DNA of 64,000 nucleotides, taken from an uncultured Rhizobiaceae group bacterium. GTDB lineage: Bacteria > Pseudomonadota > Alphaproteobacteria > Rhizobiales > Rhizobiaceae. This document shows positions 27,274 to 36,751 of the stretch, piece after piece. The stretch is taken from NCBI GenBank assembly GCA_937958815.1, contig CALGMR010000003.1, forward strand, positions 62,001-126,000. The letters are read 5' to 3'. Within the stretch, counting starts at the first letter, position 1; every line of letters starts with the position of its first letter. The notes beneath the pieces are model-generated. The model worked only from the letters and a program-made list of their open reading frames with translations. It did not search any database and was not told the origin of the DNA. Both the position numbers and the translations under genes were made by a program.

Positions 27274-29638
27274 CTTTTGGCTTTCCTCCAGCCGCAGCTT
27301 TTTCTGCTTCTTCAGCGTCCAATACGCTGCGGGCAGCAGCTGTCACCGCTTTCTTTTCTTGTTCCGTCAATTCATCAGTCGATTGATCAGCCAGTCGGAC
27401 GGTGACTTCCTTATGCGCGAAGTGGATGCCTTCTCGTGCAAACAAATCCTGAATGCTTTCATAGACAACCTTTCGCGTGACAAATTGCTCACCAGGTTTT
27501 GTCATAAATTTCACGCGAATAATCATCGCGCTATCTTCCATTTTATAAACGCCCTGAGACTTCAACGGCTGCATAAATGTATGACCAACCTGCGGATGTT
27601 TGAGCAATTCTTGTCCAAGTTTCTTGACCAGCTTTCGCACCTTATCGACATCTGTGTCATAGGTGACACGCAAAGGCAGTTTCATCATGACCCAGTCACG
27701 CGAATAATTGGTCAATTGTTTGATTTCCCCAAACGGCAAAGTATGCAGTGCACCAAGATGGTGACGCAGTTGGAAAGAGCGAATGGAGATCTTCTCCACA
27801 ACACCTTTCACGCCTTCAATATCCACATATTCGCCTTTGCGAAACGCATCGTCCATCAGAAAGAATGCGCCAGAGAAAACATCGCGAATAAGGGTTTGTG
27901 CGCCGAAACCAACAGCAATACCCACCACGCCAGCGCCAGCGAATATGGGGGCTATATCAAATCCCATACGTGATAATATCACCATACCAGCGACAGAGAA
28001 TAAGGTGATCACCATCACGTAGCGCATGATGGGTAGGAGTGTTGCCATTCGCGAAGCGCCTGCTCCACCACCTTCACCACCTAGTTCTTCTTCACCCGCT
28101 GGAACACCACCCTCTTCGATCAATCGTCGGTCGATGAATATGCTCACAGATCGGTAAGCCAACCAGCACAGGATTGCAGCGAGACCTATATCCAGACCAG
28201 CCGACCAGAAGTTGTCGTCTTGTCGAACATCGACACCCCAAATGTTTGCAAGTTCACCAAGTGCAATTGCAAAGATGATCACCAGCGCACTGTTTTCAAA
28301 AAATGAGCGGAACGCTGGTTGAAACTCAAACACGGGAGCGGACGTTTGAGACACAATCATCTCTTCACCGCTGTCTTCATCGATCACGGTTAGATTCTCT
28401 TTGTGCTTGGCACGTTCCGCAGCCGCCAGTTCATTGAAGCGTGCTTCACGACGGTTGTAGAATGCCTGAATGACCAAAAGCGCAACGCCATATGCAAGAA
28501 TTGCGAGATAAAAGACAATAAACGGCGCAGCGATCACCAAGCCCGGTGCTGGCAATCCCAAGGCCAGTTTGAAGGCAAAATTACCCATCGCAAATATTGC
28601 GTACAACAACCAAGCAACAGGCAAGAGCTTTGCCAGCGCAGTGCGCAGTTTAAAAAACGATCCCGGCTCTCTGGGCGCTGCAATATGTTGCCATGCCCGC
28701 CAACTGCGAATGGTGAGGAAGATCACAAGCAGTGTCACAACGAGTGCAATGCCAAGTTCAAGAACTTTGGCATGTTCCGGTGTCATTGCTCCAACAATAC
28801 CCGCCTTGGCCTGATCTCCGCCCGTAAATATGAAAAAGCGAGAAATGCCTGTGTAGACCACAGCAATGAGAACCGAAATGTGAAACCTTCGGTGAATGGA
28901 GATGGCTTCATCATCTGTAAGGTTGACCAATCTGTGTTTGGGCATAGCACCAGCAAACAAATTCCAAGAAACACCGTGGCGCAGGAACCGGTACACAGCG
29001 TTGGCTGCAATTAGTTCAAATATTAGGCGCCGCGTCGGTTCGTGACCCGAGTCCAATAAAACTGCGACAATCAAAGAAGTGATCACTGCAATGGAAACCA
29101 GCACGACCGCCAGCGCCGTGCGCACCAACAAATACTGCACCTTATCGGCATCCGTATTCGGCTCATTGGGCTTCATCCAATCAAACTGGCCGTCAGCCCA
29201 TCTGAATATCCGTGACGTGATAAACGCTGCCAAAAGTGTTCCAAGAACCGCAGTGCCGATGCCACGCAAAATCCAGAAATATGATCCATCCGGGCTCGCT
29301 GCCTCGAGGGTTGTTTTCAACGCTGGCCAAAAACTTCCCACACTTTGAGCAATCTCTGCGATTTTGGCCCGTGCACGCAAAAACATTTCAGCACGCATAT
29401 TGTCTGCGCCAGCCGTTTCCACCGCCTCGCTATCACCAGGGCGAACAACAATAACGGTGGAGCCATCCTTGCGTGCCTCTTCCAACAAAGCGTCCAGCGC
29501 CTTTGGAGAGTCATTTTTTGCGGTAGAACTGCCTGGCAAAAATTGCGCTTGAACTTGAGGGGCCGACATCAGACCCAACAGCGCAATGAAAGCCGCAATC
29601 ATAAAAGCTTTTGGAAAAAATTTGCTGAAATAAACCAC
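27260..29638 (-). CDS. Large MscS-family mechanosensitive channel
   Basis: About 792 residues from a GTG at 29638, which gives a signal peptide ending PQVQAQ; in-frame starts at 29761 and 29602 also exist. After a periplasmic segment come about ten membrane helices and then the MscS core: AGVVGIAVGFGAQTLIRDVF (pore helix TM3), FFLMDDAFRKGEYVDIEG (beta domain) and a C-terminal cytoplasmic part ending in a Lys/Glu-rich tail. It belongs to the MscK/YbiO/YnaI-like long members that open under membrane tension to release solutes during osmotic downshift. The FkbM gene follows, overlapping. Confidence 0.85.
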   Translation of the reverse strand: MVYFSKFFPKAFMIAAFIALLGLMSAPQVQAQFLPGSSTAKNDSPKALDALLEEARKDGSTVIVVRPGDSEAVETAGADNMRAEMFLRARAKIAEIAQSVGSFWPALKTTLEAASPDGSYFWILRGIGTAVLGTLLAAFITSRIFRWADGQFDWMKPNEPNTDADKVQYLLVRTALAVVLVSIAVITSLIVAVLLDSGHEPTRRLIFELIAANAVYRFLRHGVSWNLFAGAMPKHRLVNLTDDEAISIHRRFHISVLIAVVYTGISRFFIFTGGDQAKAGIVGAMTPEHAKVLELGIALVVTLLVIFLTIRSWRAWQHIAAPREPGSFFKLRTALAKLLPVAWLLYAIFAMGNFAFKLALGLPAPGLVIAAPFIVFYLAILAYGVALLVIQAFYNRREARFNELAAAERAKHKENLTVIDEDSGEEMIVSQTSAPVFEFQPAFRSFFENSALVIIFAIALGELANIWGVDVRQDDNFWSAGLDIGLAAILCWLAYRSVSIFIDRRLIEEGGVPAGEEELGGEGGGAGASRMATLLPIMRYVMVITLFSVAGMVILSRMGFDIAPIFAGAGVVGIAVGFGAQTLIRDVFSGAFFLMDDAFRKGEYVDIEGVKGVVEKISIRSFQLRHHLGALHTLPFGEIKQLTNYSRDWVMMKLPLRVTYDTDVDKVRKLVKKLGQELLKHPQVGHTFMQPLKSQGVYKMEDSAMIIRVKFMTKPGEQFVTRKVVYESIQDLFAREGIHFAHKEVTVRLADQSTDELTEQEKKAVTAAARSVLDAEEAEKAAAGGKPKDGGR

Positions 29639-29762
29639 CGAAACACTCAAACTTTTGTCTTTCAAAAACACTAGAAAGATATGCCGCCATTGCAAGAGAA
29701 GAATGGAACAAGCGCGAAACTTTACAATTGAAAACAATTCCATAAGCACCAGAACCGGCAAT

Positions 29763-29778
29763 TTAATTGCCGCTTAAC
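29763..29778. promoter_or_regulatory. Predicted CtrA-binding box (TTAA-N7-TTAAC)
   Basis: TTAA, seven bases, TTAAC: an exact full site in the gap between divergent mscS-like and the ABC importer operon. It sits 75 bp before the GTG of the ATPase gene and 125 bp before the chosen mscS start. At that distance it fits control of the importer promoter, as activator or repressor. Direction is inferred from spacing only. Confidence 0.5.
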
Positions 29779-29853
29779 AGTGTTCAAAACCCTCACTCTT
29801 CGTATACACTGTTTTAGAGTTCTTGGCAGTGTAGGCCCGAGTAAGGAATTGAA

Positions 29854-31833
29854 GTGCCCCCCGTTGTAGACAACCATTCAAACAGCAAGATGCCATTGTC
29901 AAACACCGACATGGCAGCGGTTGCATCTATGCGCGAACACAAGCAATGCCACGACATTATTCGCATCGATGATCTGCACATCGCAATTGATCTGAAAGGC
30001 ACAGACCTTGAGGTTGTGCGTGGAGCTTCATTTCGCATTCCTGCAGGCAAAACCGTTGCACTTGTAGGGGAATCTGGATCTGGAAAATCAATTCTTGCCC
30101 AATCGATTTTGGGAATTTTGCCCCGTGTGGCGCGCGTCACCCAAGGCAGCATCTGGTTTCGTGAAGAAGTCGACGACGACGCAATTGATCTCACTTCTTT
30201 TGCAGACAATTCTGCGGAGCGCATTTCTCTGCGTGGCGGGAAAATCTCCATCATTTTTCAAGAACCGATGACGTCGCTTTCACCGCTTCACACAATAGGA
30301 AATCAAATTGGTGAAGCTCTTGAATTGCACCGGGACATTTCGCGCAAAGACGTTGAACCAACAGTTGTAGACATGCTGCGCCTGGTTGGGTTTCCGAAAC
30401 CAGAAGCCGCGTTTTCAATGTATTCAATGGAATTGTCTGGTGGATTGCGCCAACGCGCCATGATCGCAATGGCATTGGTGTGCAACCCAGCACTGTTGAT
30501 CGCAGATGAACCCACAACTGCGTTGGACGTTTCCATGCAGGCCAAAATACTGGGCCTGTTGAAAGAACTTCAAGAAAAACTTCACATGGCCGTCATGTTG
30601 ATCACCCATGATCTTGGCGTCGTTGCCAACATGGCTGACGAAGTGGTCGTCATGTATCACGGTCAAATCATGGAAGCCGGGCCAGTCGAAAGCATTTTTC
30701 GAAATCCCCAGCACGACTATCTCAAGGCTCTTTTGAACGCCGTTCCCGATCTGGATATGGCATATGATGCCAAGCTGGAATCGCTGCGCGACATCGAACA
30801 CGAAATTCCTAAATCCATGTTGCGTGATGCTGACATTCGTCAATCTGCGCCCAACACCCAACTCTTGAGCGTCTCAAATCTCTCAAAGTCGTTCGTCACC
30901 AAGAAGAGCAAAGGCTGGTTTGGCGGCGACAAAACAATTGTCCGCGCCGTCAACGACATCAGCTTCGATGTAAAGCGCGGTGAGTGTTTTGGCATTGTTG
31001 GCGAATCTGGTTGTGGCAAAACCACTCTTTTGAAAATGCTGGTGCGTGCTTTGACGCCAGACAGCGGAAACATCACTTGGCAAGATCAGGATGGTGAAAT
31101 CGATATGCTGTCCCTTGATGGTGAGAAGCTCAAAGAATTTCGACAAAAAATTCAAATGGTCTTTCAGGATCCATTCTCGTCTTTGTCTCCACGTTCCACC
31201 GTGTTGAACATACTAAAAGAACCAATGGAGGTTCATGGTATAGGTTCAAGCCGTGAACAAGCGGAATACGCAGCTGAGCTCATGCGCTTGGTGGGTTTGC
31301 AACCAACATTTTTGGGTCGCTATCCCCACTCATTCTCAGGCGGTCAGCGTCAACGAATTGGCATCGCTCGCGCGCTGGCATTAAGGCCCGATCTATTGGT
31401 GTGTGATGAACCCGTATCGGCGCTTGATGTCTCTGTTCAGGCACAGGTTTTGAATTTGTTGAAACAGTTGCAAAGCGAGCTCGGACTGACCTACATTTTC
31501 ATTTCACACAATTTGGCGGTTGTTCGATATATTGCCGACCGAATTGCTGTTATGTTTAAGGGGCAAATTGTTGAAATGGCAACGCGGGAAGAATTGTTTG
31601 AAAACCCTTGTCATCCATACACTCGTGCCTTGCTAGAAGTTGTGCCACATGCTGATCTAGACCATCCACTCGATTTTGACCGGATCAATCGTGATATGAC
31701 GGTAGAAGGTCGAGAGTGGGAAGCTCCTTTTGCCTCCGTCATTGGTGGTGACGATTTGGAAATGATCGATTTAAACGAAAACCATCAGGTTCGTGTGCTC
31801 CGGGGCACCAATCCTGATCAACTGATATCTTAA
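29854..31833 (+). CDS. Peptide-type ABC transporter, fused double ATP-binding protein
   Basis: 659 residues with two complete nucleotide-binding domains. The first has Walker A GESGSGKS (72-79), signature ELSGGLRQR and Walker B LLIADEPTTALDV; the second has GESGCGKT (near 383-390), FSGGQRQR and LVCDEPVSALDV. This is the GsiA/YejF arrangement (OppD and OppF fused). The GTG start at 29854 has AAGGA 7 bp upstream. It energises the two permeases 3 genes downstream. Putting the ATPase first in the operon is less usual than last. Confidence 0.9.
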   Translation: MPPVVDNHSNSKMPLSNTDMAAVASMREHKQCHDIIRIDDLHIAIDLKGTDLEVVRGASFRIPAGKTVALVGESGSGKSILAQSILGILPRVARVTQGSIWFREEVDDDAIDLTSFADNSAERISLRGGKISIIFQEPMTSLSPLHTIGNQIGEALELHRDISRKDVEPTVVDMLRLVGFPKPEAAFSMYSMELSGGLRQRAMIAMALVCNPALLIADEPTTALDVSMQAKILGLLKELQEKLHMAVMLITHDLGVVANMADEVVVMYHGQIMEAGPVESIFRNPQHDYLKALLNAVPDLDMAYDAKLESLRDIEHEIPKSMLRDADIRQSAPNTQLLSVSNLSKSFVTKKSKGWFGGDKTIVRAVNDISFDVKRGECFGIVGESGCGKTTLLKMLVRALTPDSGNITWQDQDGEIDMLSLDGEKLKEFRQKIQMVFQDPFSSLSPRSTVLNILKEPMEVHGIGSSREQAEYAAELMRLVGLQPTFLGRYPHSFSGGQRQRIGIARALALRPDLLVCDEPVSALDVSVQAQVLNLLKQLQSELGLTYIFISHNLAVVRYIADRIAVMFKGQIVEMATREELFENPCHPYTRALLEVVPHADLDHPLDFDRINRDMTVEGREWEAPFASVIGGDDLEMIDLNENHQVRVLRGTNPDQLIS

Positions 31834-31839
31834 GATGGA

Positions 31840-33684
31840 ATGCAAAACATGAAACCATTACTCAAATCTGCAGCGATGTTGATCGCCTCATCTTTTATCG
31901 GGTTAAGTCAAGCATTTGCAGCACCGCCGGAAGAACCTCGCGTTATCGACTTCAAGGCTCTGGAAAAGAGTATTGGGAAAAAGGGCGGCTCAATCGACAT
32001 TTTGATGGGCAAATGGAAAGACATCCGTCAGATGACGATCTATTCCAATGCGCGCCTCGTTTCCTACGATCAAACTTTCAGCCTCAGCCCGGATATTTTG
32101 AAATCCGTCGACAATGATGGTCAAAAGTCTTTCACTTTGCATTTGCGCAAAGGCCACAAATGGTCAGACGGGACACCCTTCACCACAGAAGACTTTCGTT
32201 ACTGGTGGGAAAATGTTGCCAACAACGAAGAGCTTGAACCAGCTGGCCCACCAGCTGCCATGTTGGTGAATGGCAAAGGACCAACAGTTGATATTATAGA
32301 CAGCCATACGATCCGATACACTTGGGACAATGTGAATCCATTGTTCCTGCCAGCACTGGCTGGTGCGCGGCCGCAATATATCTACATGCCAGCCCACTAT
32401 ATGAAACAATTCCACGCCAAATTTGCCGATGCTGGAAAAATCGCGGAGTTGATCACGTCTGAAAAAGTGCAAAACTGGACGTCATTGCACAAACGTTTCG
32501 GTCGTCAATACCGCCCTGAAAATCCTGACTTGCCAACTTTGCAATCATGGATGAACACAACAAAACTTCCATCTGAACGCATCGTTTTCAAAGCGAACCC
32601 CCATTTCCACCGCGTCGATTCTGAAGGAACGCAGCTTCCCTATATCGACCAGGTTGTCATGAATGTCGTTTCTTCCGAGATTATTGCCGCCAAGACGGGT
32701 ACTGGAGAGAGTGCATTGCAGGGCCGCTATTTGCGTTTCGACAATTTCGCTTTTCTCAAAAAAGGCGCCGAAGAGGGCAACTATAAAGTTGTATTGTGGC
32801 CATCAGGCAAAGGTTCTGAAATGACGCTTTTGCCAAACCTCAACGTAAAGGACGAAGCCTTTCGCAAAGCGTTTCAGGATGTGCGTGTTCGGCGCGCTCT
32901 TTCCATGGCGGTCAATCGCAGTGAGATCAACGAAACCATTTTCTTTGGCCTTGCGCGCGAAGCAAGCAATTCGGTTTTACCCTCCAGCCCACTCTACTCC
33001 GACGAAGATGCACAAGCATGGAGCTCACTTGATATAGAAAAAGCAAATGCGCTTTTGGACGAAGCTGGTTATGACAAAAAAGACAGTTCAGGAACCCGTC
33101 TTTTGCCTGATGGCCGCCCTTTTGAAATCATCGTCGAAACCGCTGGAGAAAGCAGCCAAGAAACAGACATTCTGCAGCTGATCACGGATCATTGGAAATC
33201 CATCGGCGTCAAACTCTTCGTCAAACCATCCCAACGTGACATCTTGCGCAAGCGTGTGAGCAGCGGCGAAGCCATGATGTCTACTTGGGAAGGTCTCAAC
33301 CGTGGATTGGCGACGCCCGAAATGAATCCAGAGGAACTTGCTCCCGTGTCTTCTGTACAAGCCCAGTGGCCTGTCTGGGGTTTGAATTATGAATCAAACG
33401 GCAAAAGCGGGGAAGCCGCTACACTGCCAGAAGTCGCAAAGTTGAGCGGTCTTTACAAAGAATGGAGAGCCGCATCCACACGTGATGCCCAAGAGAAAAT
33501 CTGGAAAGAAATGCTGTCCATATTCACCGATCAGGTTTACACGATCGGTGTTGTGTCAGGTGGATTGCAGCCCATAGTGGTCAGCAACAAACTGCAAAAT
33601 GTTCCAGAAGAAGGCATTTGGTCGTTTGAACCAACGCTCTATTTTGGTCACTATCTTCCAGACACGTTCTGGCTTGATGAATAG
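31840..33684 (+). CDS. ABC transporter substrate-binding protein, family 5
   Basis: 614 residues with a signal peptide (cleavage near AFAAPPEEPR). The family-5 solute-binding fold is shown by FTLHLRKGHKWSDGTPFTTEDF and by VRRALSMAVNRSEINETIF. Length and order resemble YejA-like and other large-peptide binders. The ligand cannot be read from sequence: a peptide, an opine or a modified sugar are all possible. In operon with the ATPase (6-bp gap) and permeases. Confidence 0.85.
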   Translation: MQNMKPLLKSAAMLIASSFIGLSQAFAAPPEEPRVIDFKALEKSIGKKGGSIDILMGKWKDIRQMTIYSNARLVSYDQTFSLSPDILKSVDNDGQKSFTLHLRKGHKWSDGTPFTTEDFRYWWENVANNEELEPAGPPAAMLVNGKGPTVDIIDSHTIRYTWDNVNPLFLPALAGARPQYIYMPAHYMKQFHAKFADAGKIAELITSEKVQNWTSLHKRFGRQYRPENPDLPTLQSWMNTTKLPSERIVFKANPHFHRVDSEGTQLPYIDQVVMNVVSSEIIAAKTGTGESALQGRYLRFDNFAFLKKGAEEGNYKVVLWPSGKGSEMTLLPNLNVKDEAFRKAFQDVRVRRALSMAVNRSEINETIFFGLAREASNSVLPSSPLYSDEDAQAWSSLDIEKANALLDEAGYDKKDSSGTRLLPDGRPFEIIVETAGESSQETDILQLITDHWKSIGVKLFVKPSQRDILRKRVSSGEAMMSTWEGLNRGLATPEMNPEELAPVSSVQAQWPVWGLNYESNGKSGEAATLPEVAKLSGLYKEWRAASTRDAQEKIWKEMLSIFTDQVYTIGVVSGGLQPIVVSNKLQNVPEEGIWSFEPTLYFGHYLPDTFWLDE

Positions 33685-33709
33685 CTCGCATATAGAAATC
33701 TGAACTCAG

Positions 33710-34708
33710 ATGTTTCGCTACATAATATTCCGCATAGGGGCGATGATCCCGACACTGGTGCTTGCGAGCATCGTGATCTTCACAATCATCCAGCTCCCGC
33801 CTGGCGATTATGTAGAATCCTATATTGGCGAATTGTTGGCCGCTGGTGAATCCGTGGATCTGGAACGCGTGGAATATTTGCGCGCGGAATATGGTCTCGA
33901 TCAACCCATGTGGAAACGCTACTTGCTTTGGATCACCAATTTTGTGCAAGGCGATTTTGGATATTCTTTTGAAAACCAACGTCCTGTGTCTGAAGTGGTT
34001 GGCAACCGATTATGGCTGACGATTTTGGTTTCGTTTGCCACGATCATTCTCACTTGGGTTATCGCATTTCCGATCGGTATTTACTCCGCAACTCACCAAT
34101 ATTCTTGGGGCGATTATGGCCTGACATTTCTTGGGCTTCTCGGTTTGGCAACACCAAATTTTCTTTTGGCATTGGTGATGATGTATTTCGCCCAAACCAT
34201 TTTTGGAGTGTCAATTGGCGGATTGATGGACAAAGAGTTTATTGATCAACCCATGAGTTGGCCGAAATTCTGGTCAGTTTTAGAACATCTCATCGTTCCA
34301 ACTGTCGTCATTGGCACCGCCGGGACTGCAGCCATGATACGTCGGATCAGAGCCAATCTTTTAGATGAGCTCGAAAAACAATATGTCATCACAGCTCGGG
34401 CCAAGGGCGTCCCGCCATTTAAGGCATTGGTGAAATATCCGTTGCGCATGTCTTTGAACTTTTTCGTGGCCGATATCGGCTCGCTCCTGCCTTCAATTAT
34501 TTCGGGCGCTGAAATTGTCTCCATCGTTTTGTCATTGCAAACAACAGGGCCGTTGTTGATTACGGCATTGAAAAGCCAAGACATGTATTTGGCGGGTTCA
34601 TTCCTTATGTTTTTGGCCACGCTCACCGTGATTGGTGTTCTCTTGTCTGATATCGCGCTTGGATTCCTAGACCCGCGCATCAGGTTGCAGGGTGGTGCGG
34701 ACAAGTGA
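33710..34708 (+). CDS. ABC transporter permease, DppB/YejB type
   Basis: 332 residues, six membrane helices, with the DppB-type N-terminus (PTLVLASIVIFTIIQLPPGDYV), a GLDQPMWKRYLLW periplasmic stretch and the EAA coupling loop around ITARAKGVPPFKALVKYPLRMSLN. One half of the importer channel. Its stop overlaps the start of the partner permease (GTGA). Confidence 0.9.
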   Translation: MFRYIIFRIGAMIPTLVLASIVIFTIIQLPPGDYVESYIGELLAAGESVDLERVEYLRAEYGLDQPMWKRYLLWITNFVQGDFGYSFENQRPVSEVVGNRLWLTILVSFATIILTWVIAFPIGIYSATHQYSWGDYGLTFLGLLGLATPNFLLALVMMYFAQTIFGVSIGGLMDKEFIDQPMSWPKFWSVLEHLIVPTVVIGTAGTAAMIRRIRANLLDELEKQYVITARAKGVPPFKALVKYPLRMSLNFFVADIGSLLPSIISGAEIVSIVLSLQTTGPLLITALKSQDMYLAGSFLMFLATLTVIGVLLSDIALGFLDPRIRLQGGADK

Positions 34709-35895
34709 GTGAAAAACCAACATCTGCACTCCCAAAAGAAGATACGAAAGAACTCCATCACTTTGTATCTGATGCGCCTTTCGATCTCCGTTCAGTTCAA
34801 ACACTGACGCCCGAGCAGGAAAAAATCTATTTTGCTTCGCAGCTGACATTGATGTGGTGGAAATTTAAAAAACACCGCGTCGCCGTTTGGTCGGGTGTGT
34901 TTCTTCTGGTCATCTACGCCAGCGTATTGTTCAGCGAATTTCTTTCCCCGTGGAATTATCAAACCAAGCACACAAAATATATTTATGTCCCGCCTCAGGG
35001 CATTCACCTGTTTCACGACGGCAAGTTTGAAGGCCCGTTCGTCTATGAGCTTAAACGCAAACTCAATCTGGAAACGATGACCCGCGAATACACGCAGGAT
35101 AAGAAGAAGATTGTGAAGCTCTCATTCTTTTGCAGCGGGGACAACTATCACTGGATGGGCCTGATTTCCGGTGACAATCATCTTGTTTGCGCACCCATTG
35201 GCAAACCATTCTTTCTTCTTGGAACTGACCGATTGGGCAGAGATATGTTGTCACGCATTATTCAAGGCGCGCGGATCTCGCTAACAATCGGGTTGATCGG
35301 CATCGCCGTCTCCTTCTTTCTCGGCATCGTGATCGGCGGAGCAGCAGGATATTATGGCGGCTGGGTGGATATGGTGGTTCAGCGGATTATTGAAGTTCTC
35401 CAATCGATACCCACCATTCCCTTATGGCTTTCACTGTCTGCCATAATGCCCGCATCGTGGAGCCCGATACTCATTTACTTTGGCATCACGATCATACTGG
35501 GTTTGTTGGATTGGACAGGCCTTGCGCGCGCTGTGAGGTCAAAACTTTTATCCCTGCGCGAGGAAGATTATGTTTTGGCGGCCCGCTTAATTGGCGCGGG
35601 TCCATCGCGCATCATCGGGCGTCATTTGGTACCGGGCTTTATGAGCCACTTAATTGCATCCGCTACGATAACCATTCCAACAATGATCCTCGGCGAAACA
35701 GCGCTAAGCTTCTTGGGGTTGGGTCTTCGCGAACCAATCACCTCTTGGGGTGTGCTTCTCAACGAAGCTCAAAACATCAACGTGGTCGCCATTTTTCCAT
35801 GGTTGATGATCCCCGTTGTGCCAGTCATTTTGGTGATTATCGCATTCAATTTCTTGGGCGACGGATTGCGAGATGCAGCGGACCCCTACAAATAG
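34705..35895 (+). CDS. ABC transporter permease, DppC/YejE type
   Basis: 396 residues; begins at GTG overlapping the previous gene by 4 bp. The DppC signature is FFLLGTDRLGRDMLSRIIQGARISL, and the EAA loop is EDYVLAARLIGAGPSRII. Compared with ordinary DppC (about 300) it carries an extra N-terminal segment and a periplasmic insert of some 90 residues between TM1 and the LGTDRLGRD block, including two cysteines that could pair. YejE-like permeases have a similar insert. Confidence 0.9.
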   Translation: MSEKPTSALPKEDTKELHHFVSDAPFDLRSVQTLTPEQEKIYFASQLTLMWWKFKKHRVAVWSGVFLLVIYASVLFSEFLSPWNYQTKHTKYIYVPPQGIHLFHDGKFEGPFVYELKRKLNLETMTREYTQDKKKIVKLSFFCSGDNYHWMGLISGDNHLVCAPIGKPFFLLGTDRLGRDMLSRIIQGARISLTIGLIGIAVSFFLGIVIGGAAGYYGGWVDMVVQRIIEVLQSIPTIPLWLSLSAIMPASWSPILIYFGITIILGLLDWTGLARAVRSKLLSLREEDYVLAARLIGAGPSRIIGRHLVPGFMSHLIASATITIPTMILGETALSFLGLGLREPITSWGVLLNEAQNINVVAIFPWLMIPVVPVILVIIAFNFLGDGLRDAADPYK

Positions 35896-35915
35896 GGGCC
35901 GCGTTGCACTTGAAA

Positions 35916-36632
35916 TCAGGCAGCGTGCTTTTCCAGATCAGCGAGCCCAAAAACTTTATCTGCGGGACCAAACAATTGCCGGCGTTCAAGATAATCAGAA
36001 CGCCAGAATGGAAAGCGCATGTCCAAATCTTCGTGCAAGCCTTCTGCTTGTGAAGCCATCAACATAATTTCGAAATTGAAATAGTCGCTGTAGACAGGTT
36101 CCGCGATCTTCTCAGCGCGGAATATCCGTTTGTAAAATGCGCTATGAACTTTGCGTATCAAAGTCAGGCATTCGTCAGCGTCAAAATGCAGACACGCCAT
36201 CACAGGCAGACGCATGGCGATATATGGTAGCTCTGGAAATTGCGCCGCTGCATCAATGTCTGTCACAAAACGGCTGGGATCAATCATACGTTTTCCCGCT
36301 TGAATGCGCTCGTTTACAACTTCAGGAAACACATCTGATGATTGCCCATATGGAAATTCTTTGCACAAAAGCGACAGGCGCATAACGCAAGCCAATCTGC
36401 CTCGAATAAAGATTCCAAAATTTTCGCTGTTCTCAGAATGATCGTGATCATCTGGAATTTTTCCATCCCAATCTTCTGGAAGAGATGCAATGCGTCGATA
36501 CCCTTCATGACGCAAGTTTAAGACAGCTTGTCTGTCTTCCAAATCCACCATCCGTCGATACTCGACAGAGGGCATCAAAATGTCGATTCTCTCTTTCAAA
36601 GACGGATTAACGCCATAAGTCTTCGTGTTCAT
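35916..36632 (-). CDS. FeeM/LuxI-like N-acyltransferase (GNAT fold)
   Basis: 238 residues (ATG 36632; a GTG sits 3 bp upstream). The middle reads VLNLRHEGYRRIA, then FIRGRLACVMRLSLL, an R-rich block AGKRMIDPSRFVTD, and LPYIAMRLPVMACLHFDADECL. This is the layout of the N-acyl amino acid synthase FeeM catalytic core, a GNAT-related fold that also includes LuxI-type acyl-homoserine-lactone synthases. No LuxR-type gene lies nearby. Expected chemistry is acyl transfer from acyl-ACP to an amino compound; acyl chain and acceptor unknown. A perfect CtrA box lies 47-62 bp upstream, and a GGDEF-EAL gene is divided from it by a promoter-sized gap. Confidence 0.68.
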   Translation of the reverse strand: MNTKTYGVNPSLKERIDILMPSVEYRRMVDLEDRQAVLNLRHEGYRRIASLPEDWDGKIPDDHDHSENSENFGIFIRGRLACVMRLSLLCKEFPYGQSSDVFPEVVNERIQAGKRMIDPSRFVTDIDAAAQFPELPYIAMRLPVMACLHFDADECLTLIRKVHSAFYKRIFRAEKIAEPVYSDYFNFEIMLMASQAEGLHEDLDMRFPFWRSDYLERRQLFGPADKVFGLADLEKHAA

Positions 36633-36678
36633 CACGCGCCGCGCCCCAGGCCGTTAGAATTTTTGATCTGGGGCTAGA

Positions 36679-36694
36679 TTAACAATTCGTTAAC
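36679..36694. promoter_or_regulatory. Predicted CtrA-binding box (TTAA-N7-TTAAC)
   Basis: TTAA, seven bases, TTAAC, an exact full CtrA pattern. It lies 47 bp upstream of the FeeM-like start codon and downstream of the GGDEF-EAL gene, whose stop is at 36752. The only promoter here is for the FeeM-like gene on the minus strand, so assignment is less ambiguous than at the other boxes. A further half site (GTTAAC) occurs near 36734-36739. Confidence 0.6.
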
Positions 36695-36751
36695 CCAAGT
36701 AAAGACACCAACTGTATCTAGTTTGTAACAACGTTAACACAACAGATAGGT

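Noticed and set aside
29854..35895. Calling the importer a microcin C (YejABEF) system
   Set aside because: The order and fusion are similar, but the binding protein cannot be separated from other family-5 peptide binders by eye.
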